In this document: positions 23,330-32,584 of the stretch, piece by piece
How the letters are laid out: each line of letters begins with the position of its first letter
Position numbering within the stretch: position 1 is the stretch's first letter
Source of the DNA: an uncultured Acetatifactor sp.
Lineage (GTDB): Bacteria > Bacillota > Clostridia > Lachnospirales > Lachnospiraceae
Assembly (NCBI GenBank): GCA_910589655.1
Contig: CAJUTJ010000158.1
Location: forward strand, 1 to 45,105
Direction of reading: 5' to 3'
Length of the DNA stretch: 45,105 nucleotides
Program-made: the position numbers and the translations under genes
The notes under the pieces: model-generated
The model's input: only the letters and a program-made list of their open reading frames with translations
Told to the model about the DNA's origin: nothing
Databases searched by the model: none

Positions 23330-23851
23330 ATGGAACAATTGAACATTACTGCTACGAAGGATAATGAAAAAATATACAAAATTCTGGGAGATTTGATGAA
23401 TGCTGACAAGGAATTTCAAATCATGATCACGGTTCCCTCTGCCAAGGATAAATCTGTAGAGACAACCATACAGAGTGCGGAGAAGGAGCAGCAGGTAATC
23501 CGCGATCTGGAAAAGGACGTGACGAACATGATTCACGAGATCGGCGTTCCGGCACACATCAAGGGATACCAGTATCTGCGGGAGGCAATCATGATGTCCG
23601 TGGAAGATCCCGGCATGATCAGTTCCATCACAAAGATTTTATATCCCACCATCGCAAAACGCTTCCAAACCACGCCCAGCCGGGTGGAGCGCGCCATCCG
23701 CCATGCCATTGAAGTGGCGTGGAGCAGAGGGAGAATGGAAACTCTGGATGCTCTGTTCGGATATACGATTGACACCGGAAAAGGCAAGCCGACGAACTCG
23801 GAATTTATCGCGCTGATAGCCGATCGAATCAGATTATCTTACCGAAATTAG
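23330..23851 (+). CDS. Stand-alone Spo0A C-terminal DNA-binding domain protein
   Basis: A 173-residue protein. Residues 60-173 match the Spo0A effector domain: TNMIHEIGVPAHIKGYQYLR, ILYPTIAKRFQTTPSRVERA and the recognition helix RVERAIRHAIEVAWSRG. There is no receiver domain; the first 60 residues (ITATKDNEKIYKILGDLMN, FQIMITVPSAKDKS, then a charged helix) do not contain a phospho-acceptor Asp pattern. It is therefore a paralogue of the sporulation master regulator without the usual phosphorylation switch. GGAGGT four bases before 23330 sets the start. glgA follows 70 bases later. It may bind 0A boxes and compete with or replace Spo0A; this is inference. Confidence 0.87.
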   Translation: MEQLNITATKDNEKIYKILGDLMNADKEFQIMITVPSAKDKSVETTIQSAEKEQQVIRDLEKDVTNMIHEIGVPAHIKGYQYLREAIMMSVEDPGMISSITKILYPTIAKRFQTTPSRVERAIRHAIEVAWSRGRMETLDALFGYTIDTGKGKPTNSEFIALIADRIRLSYRN

Positions 23852-23861
23852 TAAGAAAAGC

Positions 23862-23890
23862 TTTCCACTGAATAGGGAATGATGTATAAT
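23862..23890 (+). promoter_or_regulatory. Possible glgA promoter
   Basis: A good TATAAT at 23885-23890 has only a weak -35 (TTTCCA at 23862-23867, spacing 17). It lies in the 70-base gap before glgA, so glgA may have its own start as well as read-through from the Spo0A-C gene. Confidence 0.35.
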
Positions 23891-23921
23891 AACAATATAT
23901 TTAATTCGGTGGAGGGATACA

Positions 23922-25367
23922 ATGAAGAAAATATTATTTGCAGCATCAGAAGGTGTGCCTTTTATCAAGACAGGTGGTCTGGCAGATGTGGTAGGATCTC
24001 TGCCCAAGTGTATTGATAAAGAATATTTTGACATCAGGGTCATTATTCCTAAATACTCCTGCATGAAGCAGGAATGGAAAGACAAAATGCAATATGTGAC
24101 TCATTTTTATATGGATTTTAATTGGAAGAATGAGTATGTGGGGGTTATGGAGGCGGTTGAAGGCGGTGTTCACTATTATTTTATAGATAATGAATACTAT
24201 TTCAGCGGATTAAAGGTGTACACTGACGATCCCAAATGGGAGATCGAGAGATATGCGTTTTTCTCCAAGGCGTTGTTGTCCGCACTGCCGGCAATCGGTT
24301 TCCGGCCGGAACTGATCCACTGCCATGACTGGCAGACGGGGCTGGTGCCCGTGTACTTAAAGGAACGTTTTCACGACAGTGATTTCTTCCGCGATATGAA
24401 GTCTGTCATCACGATTCATAATCTTAAATTTCAGGGAAAATGGGATACAAAGACCGTTCAGGGTATTACCGGACTTCCCGGATATTACTTTACCCCCGAT
24501 AAACTGGAGGCATATAAAGATGCCAATTTATTAAAAGGAGGTATCGTTTTTGCGGATGCGATCACTACCGTGAGCAGTACTTATGCGGAGGAAATCAAGA
24601 CGCCTTTCTTCGGCGAGGGTCTGGACGGCCTGCTCCGTGCCAGAAGCGGTTCTCTGCGGGGGATTGTAAACGGTATTGACTATACGGATTTTAATCCGGA
24701 GACAGATAAGCGTATCGTGCGTCAGTATGATGCCGTGAATTTCCGCAAGGAGAAGGTAAAAAATAAGAGAGCTTTACAACAGGAGCTTGGTTTGTGTCAG
24801 GATGACAGGAAGATGATGATAGGTATTGTATCACGATTGACGGATCAGAAGGGATTTGACCTGATCGCTTATATCATGGATGAGCTTTGCCAAGATGATG
24901 TGCAGCTGGTGATTCTGGGGACAGGTGAGGAAAGGTATGAAAATATGTTCCGTCATTTCGATTGGAAGTACGGAGATAAGATTTCAGCCAATATCTATTA
25001 TTCCGAGGATTTGTCCCATAAGATTTATGCAGCCTGTGACGCTTTCCTGATGCCCTCTCTGTTTGAGCCCTGTGGACTGAGCCAGCTGATGGCTCTGCGT
25101 TATGGTACCATTCCCATTGTGCGTGAGACGGGCGGTTTAAAGGATACCGTGCAGCCCTACAACGAATTTGAGAATTCCGGTACAGGATTTAGCTTTGTAA
25201 ATTATAATGCACATGAAATGTTGAATACAATTCGCTATGCCGAGCATATTTATTATGATAAGAAGCGCGAGTGGAACAAGATGGTAGACCGCGCTATGGC
25301 AGCAGATTTCTCATGGCACGTATCTGCGCTTAAATATCAGGAAATGTATGACTGGCTTATAGGATAG
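23922..25367 (+). CDS. glgA: Glycogen (starch) synthase, ADP-glucose type
   Basis: A 481-residue GT5 glycosyltransferase that extends alpha-1,4-glucan from ADP-glucose. KTGGLADVVGSLPK at residues 16-29 is the ADP-glucose-binding signature; PELIHCHDWQTGLVP, TIHNLKFQGKW, VNGIDYTDFNPETD and MPSLFEPCGLSQLMALRYGTIPIVRETGGL complete the two Rossmann domains. Length is normal (about 475-485). GGAGGG precedes the ATG. Other glg genes are absent here; the next gene begins seven bases later. Clostridia build granulose at the onset of sporulation, so the Spo0A-like neighbour may be meaningful. Confidence 0.95.
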   Translation: MKKILFAASEGVPFIKTGGLADVVGSLPKCIDKEYFDIRVIIPKYSCMKQEWKDKMQYVTHFYMDFNWKNEYVGVMEAVEGGVHYYFIDNEYYFSGLKVYTDDPKWEIERYAFFSKALLSALPAIGFRPELIHCHDWQTGLVPVYLKERFHDSDFFRDMKSVITIHNLKFQGKWDTKTVQGITGLPGYYFTPDKLEAYKDANLLKGGIVFADAITTVSSTYAEEIKTPFFGEGLDGLLRARSGSLRGIVNGIDYTDFNPETDKRIVRQYDAVNFRKEKVKNKRALQQELGLCQDDRKMMIGIVSRLTDQKGFDLIAYIMDELCQDDVQLVILGTGEERYENMFRHFDWKYGDKISANIYYSEDLSHKIYAACDAFLMPSLFEPCGLSQLMALRYGTIPIVRETGGLKDTVQPYNEFENSGTGFSFVNYNAHEMLNTIRYAEHIYYDKKREWNKMVDRAMAADFSWHVSALKYQEMYDWLIG

Positions 25368-25374
25368 GAATTGT

Positions 25375-27063
25375 ATGGCGGATAACAATAGGAAGAACGG
25401 TTCTAGTAACGGCGGCAGTAAAAACAGTTTCATACTGCAGGCGGGGATATTGGCGGCAGCCGGTATTATCAGCAGAATTATAGGGCTCCTTTACAGGAGC
25501 CCTTTGCAGCGTGTCATCGGTGATCTGGGAATGGGGTATTATTCCTCCGCTTACAATTACTACACTATTATTTTGTTGATTTCTTCCTACAGCATACCTT
25601 CCGCTATCTCCAAGGTGATTGCCCAGAAACTGGCGGAAAAGGAATTCAGAAACGCCCACCGGCTGTTTCACTGCGCCCTTTTCTATGTACTGGCAGTGGG
25701 AGGCGCCGCGAGCCTGTTTCTTTTTTTCGGTGCGGGGCTGTTTGTGGGGGAGGAAGCCGTACCGGTGCTCCGAACGTTTGCGCCGACCATTTTTATCTAT
25801 GGTATTCTGGGAGTATTGAGAGGCTATTTTCAGGCGCATAAAAGCATGGCTCAGACATCGGTGTCCCAGATATTGGAGCAGATTGCCAATGCGGCGGTCA
25901 GCGTGGGAGCGGCGTATCTGCTGATTAAATCCGCCATGGGAACTATGGATATTCCCGAAACAGAGGCGGACAGGATTGTCCGTGCAACCAAGGGGGCGGT
26001 AGGAAGCGCTATGGGAACCGGCGTGGGGGTTTTGATTGCCTTGCTGTTTATGCTGGGGATATACGGATTGAACCGCGGTATGATCATGCGGAGAGTCTCC
26101 AGAGACAGGCATGGGAGAGTGGACTCTTACGGGGAAATGATTAAGACCATTACGTTTATTGTCATGCCCTTTATTCTCAGCACTGCAATATATAACCTAA
26201 GCGGCACGGTGAATAATACCATTTACACGAAATGGTATCTGAAAGCCAAGGAGCTGGCATCGGTGGACATTTATTCCAGATGGGGTATTTTTTCCGCTCA
26301 GGCTTTGACCATCTCCAATATCCCCATCGCCTTTGCCTCCGCCATGGCTTCCGCCATGATTCCTTCGGTGGCGCAGATGGTTGCCGCAAGGGATATCGAC
26401 GGAGCGCGGGAGAAAATCGGTCTATCCGTGAAAACCACAATGATCATTTCCATTCCATGTGCGGCGGGGCTGTTGGTTTTGGCCAGACCGATCACTTGTC
26501 TGTTGTTTACCAATGAGGTACAGGCAGATGAGGATCTGGCTACAAAGCTTTTGATGGCGCTGGCATTGTCCGTGGTTTTCTACGCTTTGTCCACATTGAA
26601 CAGCTCTATTTTACAGGGTCTTGGAAAGGTTAACGTGCCCATTGTGAATGCTGCCATTGCGCTGGCGGTACAGACGGGGCTGGCTATGGGGCTGCTGCAT
26701 TGGACGAAACTGGATTTGTACAGCATTGCCATTGCCAATACGGTGTACTCCTTTTTGATGTGCGTGCTGAACCAATGGGCTGTCCACAAGGCGGTGGGCT
26801 ACCGGCAGGAGATAGTGAAGAGCTTTTTGATTCCCGGCGGTGCCGCAATGTTTATGGGCGCCGGTGCATGGGCGGTGTATGAGGGCTTGCTGCTTCTGAC
26901 GGGATCCCGCCGGATATCGGTGATACCTGCCATTCTGATCGGGGCAGTGGTTTACTTTGCAATGCTGCTTTTGATGAGGGGAATTACGGAAAATGAATTG
27001 AGAAGCTTTCCCAAAGGGCATTTGCTGGTTAAGGCGGCAAAAAAGTGCAGGCTGCTTCGATAA
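25375..27063 (+). CDS. SpoVB/MurJ-type polysaccharide or lipid II flippase (MOP superfamily)
   Basis: A 562-residue protein with about 14 membrane helices. FILQAGILAAAGIISRIIGLLYRSPLQRVIGDLGMGYYSSAYNYY near the N-terminus (read in parts) is typical of SpoVB-like proteins, and IPSAISKVIAQKLAEKE and SAMIPSVAQMVAARD fit. Such proteins move lipid-linked cell-wall or spore-cortex precursors across the membrane. It starts seven bases after glgA, so the two are co-transcribed. Whether it acts in vegetative wall synthesis or in the cortex cannot be decided from sequence. A bidirectional terminator follows at 27137. Confidence 0.88.
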   Translation: MADNNRKNGSSNGGSKNSFILQAGILAAAGIISRIIGLLYRSPLQRVIGDLGMGYYSSAYNYYTIILLISSYSIPSAISKVIAQKLAEKEFRNAHRLFHCALFYVLAVGGAASLFLFFGAGLFVGEEAVPVLRTFAPTIFIYGILGVLRGYFQAHKSMAQTSVSQILEQIANAAVSVGAAYLLIKSAMGTMDIPETEADRIVRATKGAVGSAMGTGVGVLIALLFMLGIYGLNRGMIMRRVSRDRHGRVDSYGEMIKTITFIVMPFILSTAIYNLSGTVNNTIYTKWYLKAKELASVDIYSRWGIFSAQALTISNIPIAFASAMASAMIPSVAQMVAARDIDGAREKIGLSVKTTMIISIPCAAGLLVLARPITCLLFTNEVQADEDLATKLLMALALSVVFYALSTLNSSILQGLGKVNVPIVNAAIALAVQTGLAMGLLHWTKLDLYSIAIANTVYSFLMCVLNQWAVHKAVGYRQEIVKSFLIPGGAAMFMGAGAWAVYEGLLLLTGSRRISVIPAILIGAVVYFAMLLLMRGITENELRSFPKGHLLVKAAKKCRLLR

Positions 27064-27136
27064 GCCGAGACAGAGCCGACAGAATCAAAGGGCAGAAGGG
27101 ATATGCATTTGATATAGAAGAATTGACCGTTATATA

Positions 27137-27174
27137 AAAAGCGCTTGCAGTGTGTGTTACATGCAAGCGCTTTT
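27137..27174. terminator. Bidirectional terminator between convergent genes
   Basis: A perfect 13-bp stem, AAAAGCGCTTGCA with TGCAAGCGCTTTT, around a 12-base loop, with A-run and T-run flanks. It separates the plus-strand flippase gene from the minus-strand kinase gene. Confidence 0.88.
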
Positions 27175-27213
27175 CGATCGTTAAAAAGAAGATAGTGTAT
27201 GCTTTCTATTGGG

Positions 27214-30200
27214 TCACAGTACGCTGTCCAAGGTTTCAAATAGTTTCTGGATATCAATAGGCTTTGCTATATGGCCGTTCATGCCGCATTTTAAAGCATC
27301 CTGTTTGTCTTCCTCAAAAGCGTTGGCTGTCATTGCAATGATAGGAATGGAGGCCAAATCTTGGTTTTCTAATTTGCGGATTTCCCGTGTTGCCTCATAG
27401 CCGTTCATCACAGGCATCTGGACATCCATCAGCACTACTTTATAATAACCCGGCTGGGATTGTCTTACCATGTCCAAAGCAACCCTTCCGTTCTCCGCAA
27501 CCTCGGTGGTAAATCCCGCGTCTCCCAGAATGGCAACCGCAATTTCCTGATTCAGTTCCACGTCTTCCGCCAAAAGGATACGTCCGGTATGATGATCTGA
27601 GGATACCTGTTTCGCGTTTTCTTTCTTTTCCTCTTCCGGCTGCATGGTTGACTGCAGGCAGGTTCTCAGCTCTGACAAGAACAAGGGCTTGCTGCAAAAA
27701 GCCGTGACGCCGGCGTCTTTAGCCTCCGATTCGATATCCGACCAATCATAGGCGGTGAGAACGATTACCGGTACGTCATGCCCCGTCTCCTTCCGGATTC
27801 GCCGGGTGACTTCCACACCGTTCATATCCGGCAGAATCCAATCCACGATGTATACGGAATAATCGTCGCCCCGGGTGATTGCCTGATGGGTGCGGAGAAC
27901 CGCTTCCTTTCCCGATAAGGTCCATTCGGCGCGCATTCCCAGCTGTCCCAGCATATAGGAGACGCTGTCACAGGTGTTAAAATCGTCGTCAACCACCAAG
28001 GCTCTGCAGTTCCGTAGCTCCGGTATGTCATGAAGCTCCCGCGTGTCGGAATGCAGACGGAAGGTGAAGGAAACCGTGAATTCCGTACCTACGCCTTGTT
28101 CGCTTGTTACATGAATGGTTCCGTCCATCATATCCACGATATTTTTCGTGATGGCCATGCCCAGACCGGTTCCCTGTATTCCGCTGATCGTACTGTTTTG
28201 TTCCCTCTCAAAAGGTTCAAAAATGTGTTCTACAAATTCCTGACTCATGCCCATGCCGGTGTCCTTGATGCAGAATTCATACTTGGCATGACCTGCGGGA
28301 GCGCCGGATTTCTCCGTGATCCGCATACTGATAGTGCCGCCTGCTCCGGTATATTTTACGGCATTGCTGAGGAGATTTAAAAGCACTTGGTTCAAACGAA
28401 GCTTGTCGCAGTATATGTCTTCGTCCAAAACATCCACCGTATCGATCTGCAGCTCAAGCTGTTTTGCGTTGACGTCCGCCTGAAGAATGTTGCGGAGTCC
28501 GTGTAAAATATCGGGAAGGCTGCAAGGTTTCTCATCCAAGTGGATTTTGCCGCTTTCTATATGGCTCATATCCAGCACGTCGTTGATCAGGCTCAGCAAG
28601 TGATTGCCGGAAGTCATAATTTTTTTGAGATACTCCGCAACCTGTTCCTTCTGATCGATATGATTGATGGCCAGATTCGTAAATCCCACGATTGCATTCA
28701 TGGGCGTCCGGATATCATGGGACATATTGGATAAAAATACACTTTTGGCTTTGCTGGCTCTGTTTGCCTGTGAAAGGGCGGCTTCCAATAGATTGTTCTG
28801 TTCCATCTCCCGGCGGATTTCCCCGTCCACACTGCGGAAGCCCAAAACGATTCCGCGGCCTCCGTCATCGGTACCTACGCCCACCGCCTTCATTTGGAAA
28901 TAGATGATTTCGTCACCCTTGCATTTTCGGTAATTCACATAGAATAATTTTTTTGCGGCCAGTTCTTTCTGCAGAAAGTCTAAGGAGACAGCCTGCCGCA
29001 GCATTTCCTTGTCTTCTTCATGCACCCATTCATCTATGTATTCATCCATGCTTTCCTTCAACGGGATTTCACCGTTGAAGATATTGCTGATTCCCTTGCC
29101 GTCGTTTCGGAGAGGGGTTACGGCACCTGTTTCGGGATTTATAAAGCATACAAGATTAAAATCTGTACTCAGCGCCTGAACCAGTTCCATCTGACGCCGC
29201 TCTTTTTCTTTCTCCTGAAGCTTTTGGGCGGTGCAGTCTAAGAGGAAACGCTGGTAGAGAAGCCTGCCGTTTTCGCATAAGAGCTTAATATTGCCCATAA
29301 CATGCAGGACATCCCCGTTTTTATGCCGCACGCGGTATTCGGCGCTGATGCTGTCGCCTTCCTTTTTTAAAGCTTTAATGCATTCCCGGAGCCTGTCGCC
29401 GTCTTCCGGCATAATGGAGGACGCTATCAGATCGAATCCTTCCTCCATCATTTCTTCCTGAGTATCGTAACCTAAGATTTTAAGGGCGGCTTTGTTTATG
29501 CTGAGAATACGTGAACCGTCCAAGGTATGGCACATTACTCCGCAGTCGATATTGGTAAAGATGGTTTCCAAGGTCTGGTTCTTTTGAATGATTTCCCGTT
29601 CGTAAGCCCGTTCCTGCGTCACGTCTATGGCTACGCCCACGGTTCCCATTACGCTGCCGTCCAGATTATAGAGGGGCGACTTGTAAGTGGTGAGCGTCCG
29701 CATACTGTCTCCGGCCTTAATGGTTTCCTCGGATATGAAGGTCTGCTCTTTGGTCATTACCTCCCGCTCCGATTCTATACAGGCGGGATCGTCCTGTTCC
29801 ACATCCCATATGTAAGCATGCCCCCGTCCTTGTACCTGCTGCTTGGTCTTGTTGACGGTCCGGCAGAAACTGTCGTTCACTTTCTCATGAATGCCGTTTT
29901 TATCCTTATACCAGACAAGGTTGGGAATATTATTAATGGTGGCTTCCAGATACTGGCTGGTCTGCCAGTAATCCTTGCTCATTTTACAGGTCTGCTGCCA
30001 TCTTGAGAAGCGGAATTGTACTTCTTCCTCCGACAGCGGGCTGATCCAGATATCTTTGACAGCCGCATAATTTGCAAAATCAGGATCTCCGGCCAGAAGC
30101 CGTGCCTGCTCCTTATCTGCCAGCAGAATCACTTGAGTTTCATCGGTTCCGTCCGGCAGCAAGGCCGCCAGCGCCTCCTTGGCATCCAGCTCCGTCAGAT

Positions 30201-30360
30201 TGGCTAAAATCAGCTCCGCCTCTGATGCCAAGATCCTATCCGGCCTAACGCTTTCAGAGAATACATGGGTAAAGTATTCAAGTGAAGGCATCTCTTTTAT
30301 CACTTCAAACGTAGAGCAAGGCTGCCCTGCCAGATAAATGTGAAGACAACAATTGTACAT
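27214..30360 (-). CDS. Soluble hybrid sensor histidine kinase with PAS domains and two receivers
   Basis: A 1048-residue cytoplasmic kinase with no membrane helix. Residues 1-125 look like a degenerate receiver-type domain (DIWISPLSEEEVQFRF near its end). Two clear PAS domains follow (about 130-255 and 260-385) and a third PAS-like region (400-520). HisKA carries His near 548 in NMSHDIRTPMNAIVGF; the HATPase has LLSNAVKYT, DTGMGMS and GTGLGMAI. Two receivers end the protein, with acceptor Asp near 840 (IVDWILPDMNG) and near 977 (LMDVQMPVMNG). No Hpt domain is visible. GAGGAG precedes the ATG. The signal is unknown, and no output regulator gene lies nearby. Confidence 0.92.
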   Translation of the reverse strand: MYNCCLHIYLAGQPCSTFEVIKEMPSLEYFTHVFSESVRPDRILASEAELILANLTELDAKEALAALLPDGTDETQVILLADKEQARLLAGDPDFANYAAVKDIWISPLSEEEVQFRFSRWQQTCKMSKDYWQTSQYLEATINNIPNLVWYKDKNGIHEKVNDSFCRTVNKTKQQVQGRGHAYIWDVEQDDPACIESEREVMTKEQTFISEETIKAGDSMRTLTTYKSPLYNLDGSVMGTVGVAIDVTQERAYEREIIQKNQTLETIFTNIDCGVMCHTLDGSRILSINKAALKILGYDTQEEMMEEGFDLIASSIMPEDGDRLRECIKALKKEGDSISAEYRVRHKNGDVLHVMGNIKLLCENGRLLYQRFLLDCTAQKLQEKEKERRQMELVQALSTDFNLVCFINPETGAVTPLRNDGKGISNIFNGEIPLKESMDEYIDEWVHEEDKEMLRQAVSLDFLQKELAAKKLFYVNYRKCKGDEIIYFQMKAVGVGTDDGGRGIVLGFRSVDGEIRREMEQNNLLEAALSQANRASKAKSVFLSNMSHDIRTPMNAIVGFTNLAINHIDQKEQVAEYLKKIMTSGNHLLSLINDVLDMSHIESGKIHLDEKPCSLPDILHGLRNILQADVNAKQLELQIDTVDVLDEDIYCDKLRLNQVLLNLLSNAVKYTGAGGTISMRITEKSGAPAGHAKYEFCIKDTGMGMSQEFVEHIFEPFEREQNSTISGIQGTGLGMAITKNIVDMMDGTIHVTSEQGVGTEFTVSFTFRLHSDTRELHDIPELRNCRALVVDDDFNTCDSVSYMLGQLGMRAEWTLSGKEAVLRTHQAITRGDDYSVYIVDWILPDMNGVEVTRRIRKETGHDVPVIVLTAYDWSDIESEAKDAGVTAFCSKPLFLSELRTCLQSTMQPEEEKKENAKQVSSDHHTGRILLAEDVELNQEIAVAILGDAGFTTEVAENGRVALDMVRQSQPGYYKVVLMDVQMPVMNGYEATREIRKLENQDLASIPIIAMTANAFEEDKQDALKCGMNGHIAKPIDIQKLFETLDSVL

Positions 30361-30473
30361 ACCTATTTCTCCTCTTTATATGTAAAATTATCGGGTATTG
30401 CGCAAATCCCCGTGCAAAACTATCTAATATTTCCATTCTAACAATTCTATATACCGATGTCAATATGGGCATT

Positions 30474-30562
30474 GCTGAGCACACGACAAACGCATGAATT
30501 CTCAGCATATTTACTTGTTTTGCTAATAGAATGTTCCTTCATGCGTTTGTCGTGTGCTCAGC
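30474..30562. repeat. Perfect 25-bp inverted repeat with 39-base spacer
   Basis: The arms at 30474-30498 and 30538-30562 are exact reverse complements (each begins or ends with GCTGAGCACACGAC or its complement). There is no T-run on either side, so it does not look like an intrinsic terminator. It lies between rqcH and the kinase gene, both read on the minus strand. It may be a small mobile repeat, a cruciform site or an RNA processing stem. Confidence 0.8.
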
Positions 30563-30577
30563 CGCCTGTTTTAATAT

Positions 30578-30616
30578 AGCTATGTTACTGTTCACTTCGT
30601 TCACAGTAACATAGCT
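30578..30616. repeat. Family A fragment: first hairpin only
   Basis: A perfect 14-bp stem (AGCTATGTTACTGT with its complement) with an 11-base loop TCACTTCGTTC. It matches the opening hairpin of family A (compare 22721). The rest of the repeat is absent. No gene was seen in 30361-30738. Confidence 0.6.
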
Positions 30617-30738
30617 TTCGCCGCAGAATAAGCTTCGGACACGCTCCGGCTTCATTTTGCAATAAACTTTTCCTTGTAAATTGCCCATTATATTGTTCTG
30701 TCGTTTTACAATGAGTACACAGTCCAAAGGAAAGAAGC

Positions 30739-32502
30739 TTATGAATGAGAAGGCGGAGCCGTTACCTGCTTTATTCCGGAAATATCGCTGTCAATGGCCA
30801 TGGAATAGTTCGTGTAATAGACCACAAAACCGGGTTTTGCCCCGCCGGGTTTTTTCACGTGCTTTTTCTGGACATAGTCGATCTCCACCTTTTCCTGATC
30901 CCGGCCTTTGGAGTAATAGGCAGCAAGGCGCGCCGCCTCCTCGAAAGTGCGGTCGGGAAGCTCCTCCGCATTGTCGAGCTTTACCACAACGTGGGAGCCG
31001 GGGATTTTTTTGGCATGGAACCACCAGTCATTCCCCGTGGCAAATTTAAAGGTCAGATTGTCGTTCTGGTAATTGTTTTTTCCTACATACATGTGAAAAC
31101 CGTCACTGCTGATGTAATGAAACGGCTTGCTGGTAATTTTCTGCTTTTTGTTCCCGCCTTTTCTGTGAATATAGCCGCTTTCGGTGAGCTCCTCCTTAAT
31201 TTCGGCCAGATCTTCTTCATGAAGGGCGATATCAAGGGCAGCGGAGACGGATTCCAGATGGTCGATTTCCGATTTCACTTCTTCCGTCAGCTGGGACAGC
31301 GCCTCATGGGTCCGCTTCAGCTTGTTATATTTTTCAAAATATTTTTTGGCGTTCTCGGTGGCGGTCAAGGTAGGGTCTAAAGGAATGGTGACAGTCTCCC
31401 CTGTGTAATAATTCAGCGCCTCCAAAGACTTTGCTCCGGGCGTGGATTCGTAGCCGTAGGTGTTCAGCAGTTCCCCGTAAACCCGATAGGTATCCCGCTT
31501 TTCCGTATCCCTAATCTGGCGCAGCTGCAGATCGTACTTTTTCACGTTGCGCTCCAGCGCCGTCTGTACGATGCGGCGCAGATCGGAGGATTTCTGACGG
31601 ATGCGGGTAAGGGTGTTTTTCTCCGCGTAATAGTGTTCCAGCAGGTCGGACATGGAATCGTAGGAGACCAGTCTGTCCTCGCCGCTCGTGTACATGGTCA
31701 GGGGCAGAGCGGCGAATTCTGCCGGTTTTTTGCCCGTGTATGCGATGCTTGGGGAGAAGCGTTCCTCTCGGACGGCTTGAACCATTTTGCCGAAGGCATC
31801 GAACAATGCTTGATAATCCGTTTCTTCCATGGCGGCTGTGGGACGTTCTCCGTCGATTCCCGCCTCATAGCAAAGCTCCTGTGCCAAAACGGGGGAGATG
31901 CCCGTAAAGCTGCCGTAGAGCGCTTTAAAAGCGGGCTGAGCCTTGGCGGAGAGAGTATTCCGGAAGGCTGCGTAATCCGTGGATAGGGCATCCCGCTTGT
32001 CTTGGGTCTGCACCACAAAGTAAGGTTTTCCGGGGAGCACCTCCCGGACGGAGCTGACGGCTGCGGACACATGCTTAATACTGTCAATGATGACATTGTC
32101 GTCGTTGCAGAAAATAATGTTGCTGTGCTTTCCCATAATTTCCACCACTAAGGCTTTATGGCGCAGATCTCCCATTTCATCCAGATGTTCTACCTGAATG
32201 TGGACGATGCGTTCCAGACCCGGCTGGGAAATATCCGTGATCCGTCCGTTCTGGAGATGCTTTCTGAGCAGCATACAGAAGTTGGGGGCGGTCATGGGGC
32301 TGGGTTTATTGGTTTCCGTCAGATAGATCAGAGGGAGGGAGGCTCCCGCCGAGATATAAAGTCTTTTCTGCCCTCCGGGCTGTTTGATGGTAAGAAGAAG
32401 CTCGTCTTCCTCCGGCTGGGCAATCTTATAGAGCCTTCCGCCCAGCAGCTCTTTTCTCATTTCCGATACTACGTTTGCTATAGTTACGCCGTCAAATGCC
32501 AT
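30739..32502 (-). CDS. rqcH: NFACT-family ribosome quality control protein
   Basis: A 587-residue protein of the RqcH/NEMF family, which binds stalled 50S subunits holding peptidyl-tRNA and adds alanine tails that mark the chain for degradation. MAFDGVTIANVVSEMRKELLGGRLYKI starts the NFACT-N domain (read in parts), a long coiled-coil middle follows (about 270-430), and NFACT-R carries KPFHYISSDGFHMYVGKNNYQN and NDWWFHAKKIPGSHVVVK. At the position of the reported DR motif (97-98) this protein has Glu-Arg (GLERIV). The name also covers older annotations as a fibronectin-binding protein. Confidence 0.93.
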   Translation of the reverse strand: MAFDGVTIANVVSEMRKELLGGRLYKIAQPEEDELLLTIKQPGGQKRLYISAGASLPLIYLTETNKPSPMTAPNFCMLLRKHLQNGRITDISQPGLERIVHIQVEHLDEMGDLRHKALVVEIMGKHSNIIFCNDDNVIIDSIKHVSAAVSSVREVLPGKPYFVVQTQDKRDALSTDYAAFRNTLSAKAQPAFKALYGSFTGISPVLAQELCYEAGIDGERPTAAMEETDYQALFDAFGKMVQAVREERFSPSIAYTGKKPAEFAALPLTMYTSGEDRLVSYDSMSDLLEHYYAEKNTLTRIRQKSSDLRRIVQTALERNVKKYDLQLRQIRDTEKRDTYRVYGELLNTYGYESTPGAKSLEALNYYTGETVTIPLDPTLTATENAKKYFEKYNKLKRTHEALSQLTEEVKSEIDHLESVSAALDIALHEEDLAEIKEELTESGYIHRKGGNKKQKITSKPFHYISSDGFHMYVGKNNYQNDNLTFKFATGNDWWFHAKKIPGSHVVVKLDNAEELPDRTFEEAARLAAYYSKGRDQEKVEIDYVQKKHVKKPGGAKPGFVVYYTNYSMAIDSDISGIKQVTAPPSHS

Positions 32503-32584
32503 ATTTGTCCTCGATTCTAAGTCAGTTATAACAGATATTAATTATAGTAAAGACAAGTATAACAAAATTCGGGAGGAAAGGGAA

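Noticed and set aside
30474..30562. Intrinsic terminator of rqcH
   Set aside because: The stem is perfect but no U-run follows on either strand.
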